Source of the DNA: Gibbula magus
Lineage: Eukaryota; Mollusca; Gastropoda; Trochida; Trochidae
DNA length: 64,000 nt
Direction of reading: 5' to 3'
Assembly: GCA_936450465.1 (NCBI GenBank)
Contig: OW388300.1
Span: 17,373,266 to 17,437,265, forward strand
A model generated the notes under the pieces. That model was not told the DNA's origin. It ran no database searches and saw only the letters and a program-made list of their open reading frames with translations. The translations under genes and the position numbers were made by a program. Each line of letters opens with the position of its first letter. Position 1 is the first letter of the stretch. This document shows positions 1-13,135 of this stretch, piece after piece.

Positions 1-1290
1 CCTATGCAATAATATGATTATCTTTAGTATTGGTGTAAGTCCACGGGGCTTCACACTGATATGAGCTGTGAAACTGACTAATAAAAAACGAGATTTGTAC
101 AAGAAACAACAATACTACAGCAGGCAACAAATACTAGCAGCAGTAACTTGTTTTAAAATATAAAAGTAAAATAGTTGACATTCCATTACAACGAATCTTG
201 CTTCCTTCGTTGTGTGTAACAATTAAGTTATTTCTTCCAATTTTAATTTGTATAGAACATATTCTTTTTAAAATTACATTTATAGTTTTACTATTCTGTA
301 ATCAAACCTTGAAGTGTATTTTTAACTGTTTGGAAGTGGACATTTAAGGAGAATTTGATGTTTATCATGATCATGGATCTGATCTCGCGTTTCCTTTAAC
401 TCTGAAACACGTGCATATATCTAACAGATGTCAGTCGAAAAATAAGGACAGTATCCTTGTTTTGTGTTATTTAATGTTTCCTATCTTCCTATTGTTCACT
501 CCTTGTGACCTTGAAAAGACACACAAATATGGGAAGATATGAATTGAGTTACATCCGAGAAGATAACATGGGTGAGAAAAAAGGCGAGATATACATTGTA
601 TATACTACTTTGCAAATTAAACATTATATCACGTCAAGTAAGAGGAACTGTCAAATTAATTTTAAATTCATATATATAACAACTATTAAATGTAAAGATA
701 AAAGTTAGGATATAGGGATACATCAAGTAATCATCATGTCGTCATCAGCATCAACATCTGCAGGATAGATGATTTAACTATTTACAATACTGAAGGCAAT
801 AAATGGTGCAGATGTCTAAAACAATACTAAAATACTACAAGATTAAAACCCTGTTTCATTCATTTATCTAAACATACATTCACTAAAACACACATTGCAT
901 TTAATAAAGGCATACATTCAACCAAAAACGCGTAACTTAACGTTGCACATTCTATTAATACAACACACTTGTTTAATTATATTGAGCTATAGTTTAATTA
1001 CATTACAGTTGTTTAAGTTAATGTTTAGTAAGAGTGATAATTACAACAGAACACATATAATACGTTTTTTCGTACATACAAACTATTACCAGACACAGTT
1101 TACTATGTGTCCATAAAAACAAAGAATTTAAAAATCTAATATGTATTCGGTTACAGTATATGTAACAAGAGCTGAGAAGGTAAATTATTATTCACATCTA
1201 GACATATTCTAATAATCTTCCATGGGGGACCACTGACTTCCCAAAATCAATAATATCTCTATGTCAACCTTTGGGCTATGATCTGACAAG
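1..1290. other. AT-rich noncoding DNA, no gene seen
   Basis: No open frame here looks like a protein, and I recognise no RNA gene or mobile element. The two small open frames near 505 and 895 have the composition of translated AT-rich noncoding DNA. Confidence 0.6.
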
Positions 1291-1615
1291 AAGGTTTAAG
1301 GATATATTTAGTAACAGTATGTTAGATAACAAGTGCGACAAAGAAAAATGCCAAACGCTTAGCTGAGATTTGTTCATGATCCTATGGACAGTTCAAATAC
1401 AACTAGTTATTCAGTAAAATCTAGCATCTGATGGTTTTTGGTTTAATAAAAAATAAATAAAATAAACCATGTTTTTGTCCTTTTACTTATTCCTATTCCT
1501 ATTATTTATTGCTGTTTCTCAAATTTTCACTTCTTTGGTAATTCCAAGGAACAAGAAATATTGCAAGTAACAAGTGATTGCCATTTTCCTAAATCAATTT
1601 TATTTTTATAAAATT
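1291..1615. repeat. Partial extra copy of the repeat-unit start
   Basis: The stretch from about 1297 to 1432 repeats the sequence at about 1625-1770, sharing for example GCTTAGCTGAGATTTGTTCA. The same segment occurs again near 28650-28790. It looks like the edge of an earlier unit of the tandem duplication that fills the following 27 kb. Confidence 0.55.
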
Positions 1616-2437
1616 CAACCTCTGAATAAGGATCTATATTTAGTAATTTTATGTTCGATTAGCCAAATGCTTCAAAGAAATGTCAAATGCTTAGCTGAGA
1701 TTTGTTCATGGTTCTATTGACAGATCAGATACATTACAAATAGTTAAACAGTAAAATCCAGCGTCTGTTGGATGAATCCTATGTAGAGCACTGATTAATT
1801 GACAAATACCTCGCTGTACAGCACGTTTCATTTGGAAAACAGAAAAGTAAATACCAAAGGGTCAAGCTGGATCTGAATGTAGTGGTATCATAGAAATAAT
1901 ATGTTTGTTCACTGTTACAGAAGCAATACTACTTTCGATTTAATCTAAACCTGCTTTGAAATAACTTTTAGGATAACTTTTCAAAACTTAAATTACCTGT
2001 TTTGATGCATATACTTTTCAAATAGTTTAACATGTTTGCATGCAATTGATCAATGTTTATAAATCCTTTGACTATAGATCACTATGATAGGACACAAACA
2101 GATTAAAATATGCCGTTATCAATAGAGAAAATATACCAATAATGAAATAATGAAAATGACATATTAATATATGATTCGTTGTAATGTAATGAAGCTAAAC
2201 TTTACGCCCTGTTTAACACTGTTTTATGTGGGATTATCATTAACAATTTTGAACATTGTATTTGTGAAGAATGTGTTCAAAAGCACAAACATTATTATTA
2301 TTCATTTTTTTCCGAATTCATAATATCCCTTTCTCTTGTAAAACACACAATTTTATGGCTTTGAAACTAATATGAAGATGACAGTACACCTTCAATACCA
2401 TGAATTAAATATGTTGATCCAATACAATACAAACTTC

Positions 2438-2575
2438 TCAAGCAACGGTGACAATATTATCAGTGCGAGCAGTTAAAGTGCCCATCACATCCCCTGCCAT
2501 GCCCCCTCTCCCGCCCCCGCCTCGGCCTCGGCCTCCGCCTCCATAAACACTCCCCTCTCCCCTGTAATGAAACAT
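2438..2575 (-). CDS. Candidate glycine-rich terminal exon (unit 1)
   Basis: I do not recognise this protein. On the minus strand an open frame of 45 codons runs from ATG at 2575 to TGA at 2438. It encodes a glycine and arginine-rich stretch, followed by a tail ending MGTLTARTDNIVTVA. The counterpart in unit 2 keeps the same frame and the same stop although the glycine run differs in length, and the change in the tail is Asp to Glu plus a silent base. A possible splice acceptor (TTTCATTACAG) lies just inside the frame at about 2562, so this could be the last exon of an otherwise unseen gene. It could equally be a simple GGA/GGC repeat that happens to stay open. Confidence 0.25.
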   Translation of the reverse strand: MFHYRGEGSVYGGGGRGRGGGGRGGMAGDVMGTLTARTDNIVTVA

Positions 2576-5442
2576 TATCACGGCCTTGCGGATTTTGTAT
2601 TTTCAGCATGAAATTTAAAAGATAACATGGATTTTACCATACATAAAGAATGAACTGTGCTGACGATTCTAAGGCCATACATTATTCATATTTATGTTAA
2701 TCAAGATATACATATGGCATCACTTTTTGTAATATTTGTATGTGATATAATGCTACTTCAAACAGTAAGTGGGCTTCGTCATCTTGTAGACTAGATCTGG
2801 TAGACGAAATGTTCCTCATCCACCGTTTCATTTCACTACATAAACATCAAGCAATAAATTTAGATTGGTTAAAATCTTGTCCTTTTGATAGATTTCTCAA
2901 ATCCGGGGATTTTACTTTGGTTTGAGGCAGATGTCAGTCTACCAAATTATATCTATTCCACTTCATTGAGACTCTGTCAACCCTTTGAATCATTTAGCGG
3001 GGTTGCTGTTTCACAGTTTTGTTATATTGAAATTATGATTGACAGGTTGATTGGATACGTCAACTTGAGTCAACTATTTAAATGCTCACCTTCTAATAGC
3101 ATATCTTATTGAAATGACTTCTCGTCCATTCAGTATACTTTTCACTTGGCAGGTTGTACAACGTTTTACCAATGAATATCACTTGAATTCATATGCATAT
3201 ATTTGTTAGTGTTTAGTCAAAACTTATTAAATTGAATATGGATGATATCAATAACATATTCTGATAGTTTTTAAAATGAAACCCAACCATATACATGAAT
3301 CTTTTTTTAATAAAATATCCAGAAACATTATGTTATATAATTTATATACACTGTGTTATTTATTTTTGAAGTTCATATTGTACTTGTAAAGTTTCATTAG
3401 TTGTGTGTCACTAAGTTAGTATTCTTTAAATTACCGTTCACGATAAACAGGCAGATACTTATATCAAAATACATTATAATCATTATGATGAAGTCATGAA
3501 ATCTATTGCTTGGTTCAATGTTTTCCTAAAACTTCGAGTATCTCAGGCTTATATATAAACACTGAACAAGAAACATCTTTGAAGGTTAACCAGTTATACA
3601 TTTATTCATACATTGTTCAGCAATGTACATATCAATTGTTGTTTCTTCTGGACATCCAGAAATAAAGAGTTACCCATAATGTCTTTTCCACCAGTTACGA
3701 AACATGCTTAAGTGATATATCATGGACGACGACTGACACATCCAAAACCATGCCCAATCAAGTTGCACTTCCCCTGGTGTTAATTTTGTTTTTAAAATGA
3801 ATTTATTTACACTGTTTTCATAATTCGGTAATGATAAAATAATGATGTATTAATGGAATCTATCATATGTGTGACACTGAAAAAGGACGATAAGTCATTT
3901 ACGAATACAGTTTTATTAACAACTATAAATGATATTACGTTTGTATTTAGATAAATCTATTGTTGAAATGAAAAACCTGATTTTTTTTTACAAATAATTA
4001 CTGAAGTAAAATATTATTAAACAAATGGCTGGCTGTGTGTTATATGAAGATCCACTGTTGAATAGAATTAATGATGCAGATGGAGTTGTTCGTAATCCCA
4101 AACAACCAATAATACAGTTATATCTGGCTCAAAATATATTCTGTGAGGACAAATAACAAGTGGGAAAAGAATTCAGCGTTCAAAGTAAAATCAATTCGAA
4201 CCTAATTATTACGTTATTATGAGCACACGATATTTAAAGAAGTACCGATATTCTTAAACTTTGTTATCAATAAAATGCAAATATTATCACCCTGTGCACA
4301 TTTTGAAATCCATGAATACAAATTGTCCCTTTCGTTTACATGCCAATACAATGTTATTTCCCCTGCTCTCGAAGTCACTCAAGTTGTAAAAACGATATGA
4401 CATCCCCGCTTGGGTATTAATCTCTATTTATAAAATTGGATGAAATTCAAACTTGAAATAATTTCAGTAAATGAGAAGAGGATGTCAGTTTCAGTATGAT
4501 CATTTTGAACTTTTCATAAACATGTTATTACAAAAAGATCATTAATTCTAGATTTTCACAAAAGCAAACCGACAACAAAAGGTAAATGTACACGATTGTT
4601 TAGAATTGTCATTAAAGTTATTAAGAAATTGTTTTTATTTTGAATTGCCACATGTTCAATAGCTTTGTTAAATAAGATCAAAACATAACGAAACGCATGT
4701 TTCATAATAACAGGGAAAAAATGGTTAATTGTTAGATATAAATTGTTAAATATATAACAAGACAAATGTGCATTTGAAAAGATTTAACCAAATGTCAATG
4801 CAAAACGTCAAATTTATGTAAAAAAAATCACAAATCAATGACGTTTTTGACTGAATAGCTGTGCGCAAGTTAATGTTGAATGAAATATGTTTCACAACGC
4901 TTCAAGCGTATACTATCTTCAACGCAAACCATGTGAAATGTTATGCTTGATATACCAGGCAGAACGCTTCAACATGCATTCCATCATTGTTCAAAAAGTC
5001 TTTGATTTGTGTCAGCAGTAAAAAGAACTTGCGTATTTCTTATATACTAAAATAATGCCATGCTTTCGCCTGGGGGGCCTTAAGTTAAAATACATGCGTG
5101 GCGTTATCCGCTCCATTATTTTCGATTAATGCATAGTTGAGCATCACATAAAGTTTTCAACTGGAAATTTCCTTTTTCTTAAGGTTTGTATCTACTGTTA
5201 AATATGCAATAATTGTAGTATGCAGCGTTTACAGAAAAGTTTATGTTAACAGGACGATCATGATCACATACATGTGACAGCGAAGCAATTAGTTGAGGTA
5301 AAGAACTATCCCAATGTATATTTTCACTATTTGAGAACCCTTCACAATCTAGGAATCGAACACTTATAGATGAATCAACCAATACAGTCGGTAGATAAAC
5401 GAGAAGATATGCTAACAATCTACAACATACAAGTGGAAGGAA

Positions 5443-5618
5443 GGAATTCCTAGATTGTGATCATTCTTAGATTGTTCAGGTCTCGCAACCTGCAGATTGT
5501 TTAAACAATCTAGGAATGGTGAAACATTCCTAGATTGTTCAAACAATCTGCAGATTGTGAGCTCGCAATCTGCAGATTGTGAGCTCGCAATCTGCAGATT
5601 GTGATGATTCCTAGATTT
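5443..5618. repeat. Palindromic CAATCTGCAGATTG repeat cluster (unit 1)
   Basis: Several copies of short palindromes built on CAATCTGCAGATTG and CAATCTAGGAAT follow one another. The last part is a 22-base tandem repeat (GCAATCTGCAGATTGTGAGC-type) in three copies. In unit 2 the same cluster has two copies, so the number of repeats changed after the duplication. Confidence 0.8.
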
Positions 5619-5866
5619 CACGGAACATATACACTGCACAATTAGTTAAGCAACTTCTTGATATTTGTTAAGGGCTGGATTTCAAAGAGGAGGCATTTGT
5701 CAATTAATCAGTCCTCTTCATGGGATTGTACAGTTGCTGAATGTTACTGCTGTATTAGTGGACGTGTATCTTTGGGGTCATGAACAACAAATTAAATCTG
5801 GGTTAAGCATTTGACATTTCTGTGTAGCGTCTTGCTAATTGAATCTATTTTTGTCACTTTATTCAG

Positions 5867-6043
5867 ATCCCGGTCCAAAGGTTGACCTTGCAGAAAGTAA
5901 AATTTATCGAATTTTCACCATGCTATGACATGCAGAGTGACAAAAACAATGCATGTCCTCTCTTATTTCTCACTTCTCACTCACGCAATTCATATCTCCC
6001 TATATTTCGTGGTCTCGACAAGTTCCAAAGCAGTGAAAAATAG
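5867..6043 (+). other. Possible exon-like open segment after a splice acceptor
   Basis: A well-formed splice acceptor, TTTTTGTCACTTTATTCAG, ends at 5866. It is followed by 58 open codons that begin IPVQRLTLQK and end at TAG. The matching segment of unit 2 (21502-21678) is identical by eye, although its flanks differ. I do not recognise the product and find no partner exon. The segment may simply be a well-preserved part of the duplication. Confidence 0.15.
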
Positions 6044-6639
6044 GGAAATAAGAATAAATGATAGGAAAAAAAGAATTATGATATCCTCATTTCCATCAAA
6101 CACACACCTGTCATACACCCGCATTAAAAAAAATCCTGCTGAATTTTTTTTATTTTATAGCAATAATTTGTTGATAAAATCTCCTTGATCATAATTAACG
6201 TCAAATGATCTTTACATTTTCGCTTAAAACCAGTTTAAAATACACTCTAAGGTTCGATGACGGAACAGCTTGTAAATCTATCAATGCCATTTCAAGAAGG
6301 ATGTGTTCTGTACAAAAATACCTTAAATAACTTCAAAATGTTTTTAATGTTTTTATTAGCCCATTATTCAAGTAGGGTCCGCTGGAATTCAAGTATTGAA
6401 ATTAATGTTGATTCACAGAGAAGTGATGGGATATTTTTTGACACATAATAGAACAGCCTGTAAAACTATGTCATTTGAAAAATGATGTGTTGTTTACAAA
6501 GTAAACTTTTAAAATTACTATAATTGTAACACACCAAGATTTAAGCACAATTTTCCATTTGAAATAGTAGAAGCGGGAAGCGGGGGGACAAAGTATTCAG
6601 CTCCGTACGTCCGTCTGTCCTTACATAGCCGTTTCTTAA

Positions 6640-7100
6640 AAGAGCAATATCTCATGAACCGCTGTACCTAGAGTCTTCAAATTTGGGACCGGGCTTAATT
6701 TGGTGCATACGCAAACACTAGTCGATTTGGATGACATTGAGCTTATTTTCAAGATCACTACGAGATTTTGACCAGTTTTAAATTGTTGTTAGAGAGAGAC
6801 CCTATGAACCGCTGCACCTATAGGCTTCAGATTTGGCACCAGTCGGCATGTGGGGAATACACAGACACCAGCTGATTTTAATGACTAATACATAATTTTC
6901 AAGGTCACTACGAGACTTTGATTGTTTATCAAATGTTGTTAGCATGATATCTCATGGACCGCTGTCCGTAGAGTCTTCAATTTTTGTACCAGTCTCCATT
7001 TGGGGAATACACATACACTAGTCGATTTTGAAAACCTGGACCACATTGTAAAGGTCACTACGAGACTTTGACCAATTTTTAAAATGTTCTTAACCCCATA
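6640..7100. repeat. Three tandem ~150-bp repeats (unit 1)
   Basis: Three diverged units start near 6647, 6798 and 6947. Each begins with a form of CTCATGAACCGCTG and later has AGTCTTCAAATTTG, TGGGGAATACACA and AAGGTCACTACGAGA. The array is not open in any frame over its length. Its relatives in other genomes cannot be checked here. Confidence 0.8.
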
Positions 7101-8499
7101 TAATAACAATTGAATAAAAAATGTAATGGCCACTACTCAGCACAACCTTGGCGTCATTCCTTGTAGCTCATTCGTTGATTGTGGCAGGGGACATGGTCAC
7201 GTTTGTGACAGATACTTGCTGTTTTTCATGTTATGTAAGCTATTGGACCTCTATATTTTAACATCTATTTACTGCTGAAATACAACGTGTTGCGACTTTA
7301 TATTAGATCCAGTAATATCATATTCTGTTTATTTATTATTCATTGTTTGCAGTAGTATTGTTTTTCATATATAAATCTCGTTCCTAACCGTTCATTTACA
7401 AATCTCTTAGTAGTGATGAATCCAGACTTTGGTATGACTGTTAAGACTCTATGTAAGTAATTTAATGTTACATACACCTTACACTCGATTGTTGTGAGAT
7501 GAATCGTTCCTCATATTTTATATATATTTTTCTTTGGATTGATACAGACTACCAATATCTATCTATCCCATTTTCTTGCAACTCTCTCAACCCTTTGAAT
7601 CATTTAGTGACGTTGCCGTTTGACAGTTTCGATATATTGAAATTGTCATTGACAAGGTGATTGGATATGTCAACTTGAAATTATAAAATAATGTTGTATT
7701 AATTTAATTAATTAAATTAAATACAATTGTAGTTTAAGAATACAAATAACTAATCTAACTAATAACCATATCTGGAGAACTTATTTATACATTGCCAATT
7801 ATTGTTGGAATCAAAAACATGATCTCCCGACTTTTCCCAAGTAAAATAATCTTTAACAAATCGATAATGATGTATAAAATGCAGATCCACAGCTTAATAT
7901 TATTAACGATGCAGATGAGGTGTCTGTAATCCATAGCAAGCAATGATACCGTTCTCATTTGCTCACATTATATTTTATTAGGACCAAGAACCTAAGAACA
8001 TGTGGGAAGAGAATTCAGTATTCAAACTAAGATCAATTCAAACCTGATTATAAGGTAATTATGAACACATATTGTTCAAAGAAGTACCAATATTCTGCCA
8101 CTTTTCTTAGATTTTTAATGAATCAAATTAGAATAGTGTCACTCTGTGCAAATTTTGAAATCAATGAATACAAATGTTCCCTTTCCTTTTGTGCTGGTAA
8201 ATGTTATTTCCCTCGCTCTCGCTAAGCACAATACCATTTTACACAACCACTCAAGTTGTAAAAACAATATTACTTCCCCACTTGGGTATTAATCTTTATT
8301 TATGAAATTGGATGACATCGAATCTCAAAATAATTTCAGTAAATGAGAAGAGGATATTGATAACAAACACATTATTTACAGTCAGAGCAATCGGGCCACA
8401 TCGTTAAAAGATGTTGGGAGTTGTGTCCCTTTCACTATGATCATTTTGAGGTTGTGATAAACAGGTTGTTACAATAGAAACACACTAAACAACATTTAA

Positions 8500-8852
8500 A
8501 GGAGCAGTAGCACGTTTTTTGCAAAATTTATATTTTTAAAATGTCCCATTTATAATGCTAGTTTATGTCATTTAAACTAACTTTAGAGGGTAAAACATCT
8601 TATTACACAAACCAATTATCTGTAGTGGTAAAAACTATGTTGCGTATAAAGTAAAACATGCATGGCGGCCATTTTATTGTCAACACAATTTATTATTTTG
8701 TATTACAAAAGCGTTTCCCATGGCTTTACCGAAACATACACTCGTTTTAAACTTTATTTTCCGAAGAGAGAAGGATGTTTTACCATTGGTGAAATTATTT
8801 TTCAAATACATTTCATCAACTTATTTGAGCGAAAAAACGTGCTACTGTCCCT
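8500..8852. mobile_element. MITE with AGGGGCAGTAGCACG ends, TTAA target site
   Basis: A 353-bp element lies between two TTAA copies (8496-8499 and 8853-8856). Its ends are inverted: AGGAGCAGTAGCACGTTTTT on the left and CGTGCTACTGTCCCT on the right. Unit 2 has the uninterrupted site ACATTTAATGTTTTCTG near 24187, with a single TTAA. This directly shows insertion after duplication, or precise loss from unit 2. TTAA duplication is known for piggyBac-type and some other cut-and-paste transposases. The element encodes no protein, and its open frame of 64 codons is chance. Confidence 0.9.
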
Positions 8853-9798
8853 TTAATGTTTTCTGAAATATACTTTAAAAAGTCGGCTCACGGGCTGTCT
8901 TGTAATTGTTTAGATTCGTATTATGACATTAATATTAAATTTTCAAACTAAGCAAAACTGACAACAAAAAAAGTAAATGTTCACAATTGTTTAAAATTGT
9001 TCGTAAAGTAATTTTAACTAACTTTAACTAATTAACTTATTGTTTTTAGTTTGAATTATCACATGTGCACTAGCTTTGTTAAGTAAGTTAAAACAAGCTA
9101 AACACAACATTCCTATGACCTTGAGCAGTATTCAGATAAGCTAATGCAACTTGTTTACCAATCCACTTCATTGTGAAATAAATATGTTAAAACCACATTC
9201 CTATGACCAAAGCATGAAGAAATGTTGGGTTAATACAAGCGAAAGTTAACATAACGTGACAAATGAGCATTAGATTTAACCAATCGTCAAATTGCTGTAA
9301 AAATTACAAATTAATGACGTTTTTGACTGAATATCCATGCAAAGTTTATTTATTGCCACACTTCAAAAGGCAAACATCAATATACCTCTGATTTCATCTC
9401 TATCTGTATCTTCTTTGATAGATCATATAATTAAGTATTATATATTTAATATATAATAGTATATATTATATATCCAAGTAGGTAATCAAATTAGTTTGTT
9501 CTTATATAAGATGCCCTTAAATACTTAGTTCATTTTATATAAAAACCTTTAAGATATTATGTTATTTGTATCAACAATATTTTGAAAATATTAATGCTTC
9601 CCATTGAAGGATACATTCACTAGCAATTGAACAATCGAAGTGATGTACAATATGCCGTCATTTGCAAAGCGACGCTCTGATGTCTTGAATCACTAGCATG
9701 TTTTATTGTCTCATAAAGTCCCGCTGTAGGTCCCAATGACCGCCTGTGTTTTATTGCTGGTATCTTACATTACTGGGTAATGTATCATATGTAGTATA

Positions 9799-11135
9799 GA
9801 GAATACTAAACGACGTCACGTTTAATAACATATTTATGAAACGAGTGGATGGTTTTGGTATTTAACGAGAGAAAGCGAGTAAGATACCAATACCATCCAC
9901 GAGTTTCATAAATATGTTATTAAACGGGACGGAGTTTAGTATTTTATTTATTACACGCTCTACATTAATGAAATATGTAATTAAAGTTTACTATTCATTC
10001 ATGTAGATGTGCGTAGGGATACATCAATTACCATGGACGCATAACGCCTTCTCACTAAACACCAAAAATAGAGCAAAGCAAATATCCATTAATAACAGTT
10101 TCAATTTTCAACAATACAATTTCAAAACACGCATTACATTGTCTTTATGTTATACTTTACTATAAGAAGCGCAAATTGGCGAGTAAAGAAAAACATCGTA
10201 TTAATCTCACTAGATCTTATGAATGATGTCAGGTGATTGTGACGTCATCGGAATGCAACTGTTTTCAAGCGCGATTCAGTTAGGCTAGATACAGTTGTAT
10301 GTAGCTGCAGTTGCTTTGCCAAAATAGTCTCTGTAACACCCTGATGACAATGATACTGGGGAGTAAAGTTACATACAGTTCTGCAGCTAGTTTATCTAGC
10401 GAAATTGTGGGGATCATTGTCCTTGTTGCCGATGAAATTAACTTTGATGGCACAAATTGCTGACAGCACCGCCGAAAATGGAGTTCTGTCATTTATAGCA
10501 AACGTTAAAATTTTATATCAGCATTGATACTTACCTTGAAGCATTTTTTGTCATTTATCTTGGTATATTTTCTTCTGTAACAACAGACAGACATGAACAA
10601 TGCCTCCACAACCTTGAAAACTTACATGTCGACACGAATCAAATATTTTACATTCTAAACAATCAAAACCATTCCTCAAAAGGAGAAGAAAATATCAAAA
10701 TGTACCTTTAAGGATTACAATGTAGTTGCAATAATACTCAACTGACGACTGTCACAGGATACGTGGGTTCAACGTGACGTTTAATCCCTTTGAATTTACA
10801 TAAACTGGGCTACATCAAGTTGCATGACGAAGCAAAATGGCATTCAAATCCCGAAAGCCGTAAAAAGATAGCATATGTGTCAAGGGAACTAACTCTGAAT
10901 CAACCAAGGGATACTGATTGACGGTAAATTGTGATAGAAGTGTCCGTACAATATTAATCATAACGACGTTGCGTGAAAAAACATGTCCCAAGAAATCGAG
11001 TGCGATCCCAAAGGCCATGTGACTACTGGAAAGTAGTTCCGACTGCGATCGCTTTTACGTGCAATGTTTCACAACAGTGTTGAATAACATTTCGATGTTT
11101 CACAACAGTAGTATCTTCAACAAGAGTGTAATAAA
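9799..11135. mobile_element. Foldback-type insertion of 1.34 kb in unit 1
   Basis: Unit 2 runs straight from GTAGTATA to TTAGATTTTGTCATCG near 25260, so everything between 9799 and 11135 is an insertion in unit 1. Its left part is a hairpin: 9802-9862 pairs with about 9884-9944, with some mismatches. Next comes TTTATTACACGCTC at 9947-9960, and the right end is its approximate inverse, GAGTGTAATAAA. It may be a compound of two elements. No transposase-like frame is present. Confidence 0.7.
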
Positions 11136-11976
11136 TTAAAGTTTGTCATCGTATTGGCGTCGTATACATGCCCACCCATAATGGAATTTTAACCTCTTTC
11201 AATTTCCTCGTTTTGACAATTTTTACTAATATTGTACTGTTGAAGTTGTCGGTTCCAATGGCCGCTTGTGTTTTACTGCCGTGTATAGCTCAAGATTGAA
11301 ACTCTACCAGTCCTCAACATTTCTGCTTTTAGTCCGTGCTTTCACTCTGCTTCCATCTGCATGGGCATAACAATACTGATTATATAACAAGCAAGAAGGG
11401 TGGGATATAAGTAACAATAAAATAAAGTGTTCATTCTAGGAGATCTATTGATCATCCGCTCGTTAATAGTACATAAATCTGCTTATAATCTAGATTTGCA
11501 CACTAAGAAAGCTGACAAAAAGGTAAATGTACACGATTGTTTACAATTGTCTTTGAAGTTATTTCATTTTCATAGAATTTATTTTTATTTTTAATTGTCA
11601 CATTTTCAATAGCGTTGTTGATTAAGACCAACGCATGGAGAAACTATCTTTTGTAATAAAAGGAAATAAAATGTTATTTTTCATATGTTTACATTATTTA
11701 CATGTTAACTTATTTCAGATTTCATTTCATTCTGACATCAATAGAATAACATTGGGTCACAATTTATAGCATCAGTTGTCAATTGTATCCCTGAAACGTT
11801 CTATTGTAAACAACATGTAATATAATTGGTATTTATGGGGAAACACATACAGATAGACGATGCAGTTTCCTTGTCAGTATCTTACTCACAATGTTTTATG
11901 GATTTTAAATAAAATAAAAAAAAATTTAATGAAAGAATTACACGTATAATGTCTAATATTAATTCGTTTGCTATTT

Positions 11977-11982
11977 GATATC
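11977..11982. repeat. Target site duplication GATATC, left
   Basis: GATATC borders the left end of the 3.51-kb element and is repeated at its right end. The empty site in unit 2 (near 26100) has it once. Confidence 0.75.
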
Positions 11983-12027
11983 TACGGAAGCGTATTAGTG
12001 TCACGATGAAAAAAAAAATTGTGATAC

Positions 12028-12361
12028 TATCTCCTACGTAGGACTTAGTATCTCCTACGTAGGAGATAGTATCTCCTACGTAGGACATAGTATCTCCTAC
12101 GTAGGACTTAGTATCTCCTACGTAGGACTTAGTATCTCCTACGTAGGACATAGTATCTCCTACGTATGACTTAGTATCTCCTACGTAGGAGATAGTATCT
12201 CCTACGTAGGACTTAGTATCTCCTACGTAGGACATAGTATCTCCTACGTAGGAGATAGTATCTCCTACGTAGGACTTAGTATCTCCTAAGTAGGAGATAG
12301 TATCTCCTACGTAGGACTTAGTATCTCCTACGTAGGACTTAGTATCTCCTACGTAGGAGAT
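12028..12361. repeat. Left array: 16 copies of a 21-bp palindromic unit
   Basis: The unit is TATCTCCTACGTAGGACTTA plus one base, and its core CTCCTACGTAGGAG is a perfect palindrome. Sixteen units were counted. Two have a change in the core (TACGTATG and CTAAGTAG). The last base-pairs of the unit vary between ACTTAG, ACATAG and AGATAG. The period is a multiple of three and lacks stops, which produces an artificial SYVGDT-repeat open frame. Confidence 0.95.
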
Positions 12362-12465
12362 AACTTCTATAATGCCTGGACCACGTTATCCCATCTAGCG
12401 TTTTTCACAATTGTATTAAGCACATGTATACGCGTATAGTGTATGTAAACTCTCGTGTATATTAA

Positions 12466-12568
12466 GAATGAAGAACAATTGTATGGATACCCAACTTATT
12501 TATTCTATGTAGGCGACGTTTTGACATAGAATAAAGAAGTTATGTATCCATCAAATTGTTCTTCATTC
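12466..12568. repeat. Hairpin with ~45-bp arms inside the 3.51-kb element
   Basis: 12466-12510 pairs with 12524-12568 with few mismatches, leaving a 13-base loop (AGGCGACGTTTTG). The arms begin GAATGAAGAACAATT. It may be a small foldback element nested in the larger one. Confidence 0.8.
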
Positions 12569-12648
12569 GTCATCACCCCACTTTCTAGAATGCCCATAAA
12601 CAATATGATGTATAAGTATATGATAGTATATATGTATATATGACCGTT

Positions 12649-13135
12649 AAAAAGCTTTAGAGACGCTGTAGCGGTATTCAGTTTTCTCAAATTTGCCATA
12701 TACTTTACAGTTTAAACAATATAATGTTATGTTGGAGGGTAAGACATCGCGTTACACGATCCGATAAGCCTGCACCCATAGAACAAAGGTTATCCCTATT
12801 GAAATAAAATGGTGCGACGTCTAAAGTGACAGTGGTGTGGGACTCTTCAGTGTGAGAGGTAGATTTGTAGGTCATTTGAGAGTTCAGACAACAAGATAAT
12901 TGATTATTCTATCATGGTCCCATATTCAAAACTCTACTTTGAGTGTTTAGGTATCGCTACAGCCGATGGCCACTCTAAGGGAAATTGACTCGCATGGCTT
13001 AACCGAAAAATGTACATTCGTTGTAGAACTCTTTTTTATTGATTCGGGAGTATTATTTAGCCATTGGTAAGACTTATTTACCTTTTCGTGAGATCAATTT
13101 TTTCATTAAGAAAAACGTGCTAGAGCGCCTTTAAG
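12649..13135. mobile_element. MITE-like copy, second family, forward
   Basis: The segment has GAGGGTAAGACATC, GCGTTACACGATCCGATAA and a right end reading CGTGCTAGAGCGCCTTTAA. It resembles the first MITE family at corresponding places (GAGGGTAAAACATC, TTACACAAACCAAT, CGTGCTACTGCCCCTTTAA), but its ends are AAAGGCGCT-type instead of AAAGGGGCAG-type. Confidence 0.6.

Noticed and set aside
10280..11018. Transposase gene inside the 1.34-kb insertion
   Set aside because: Only short frames (70 and 67 codons) are present and none shows transposase motifs.
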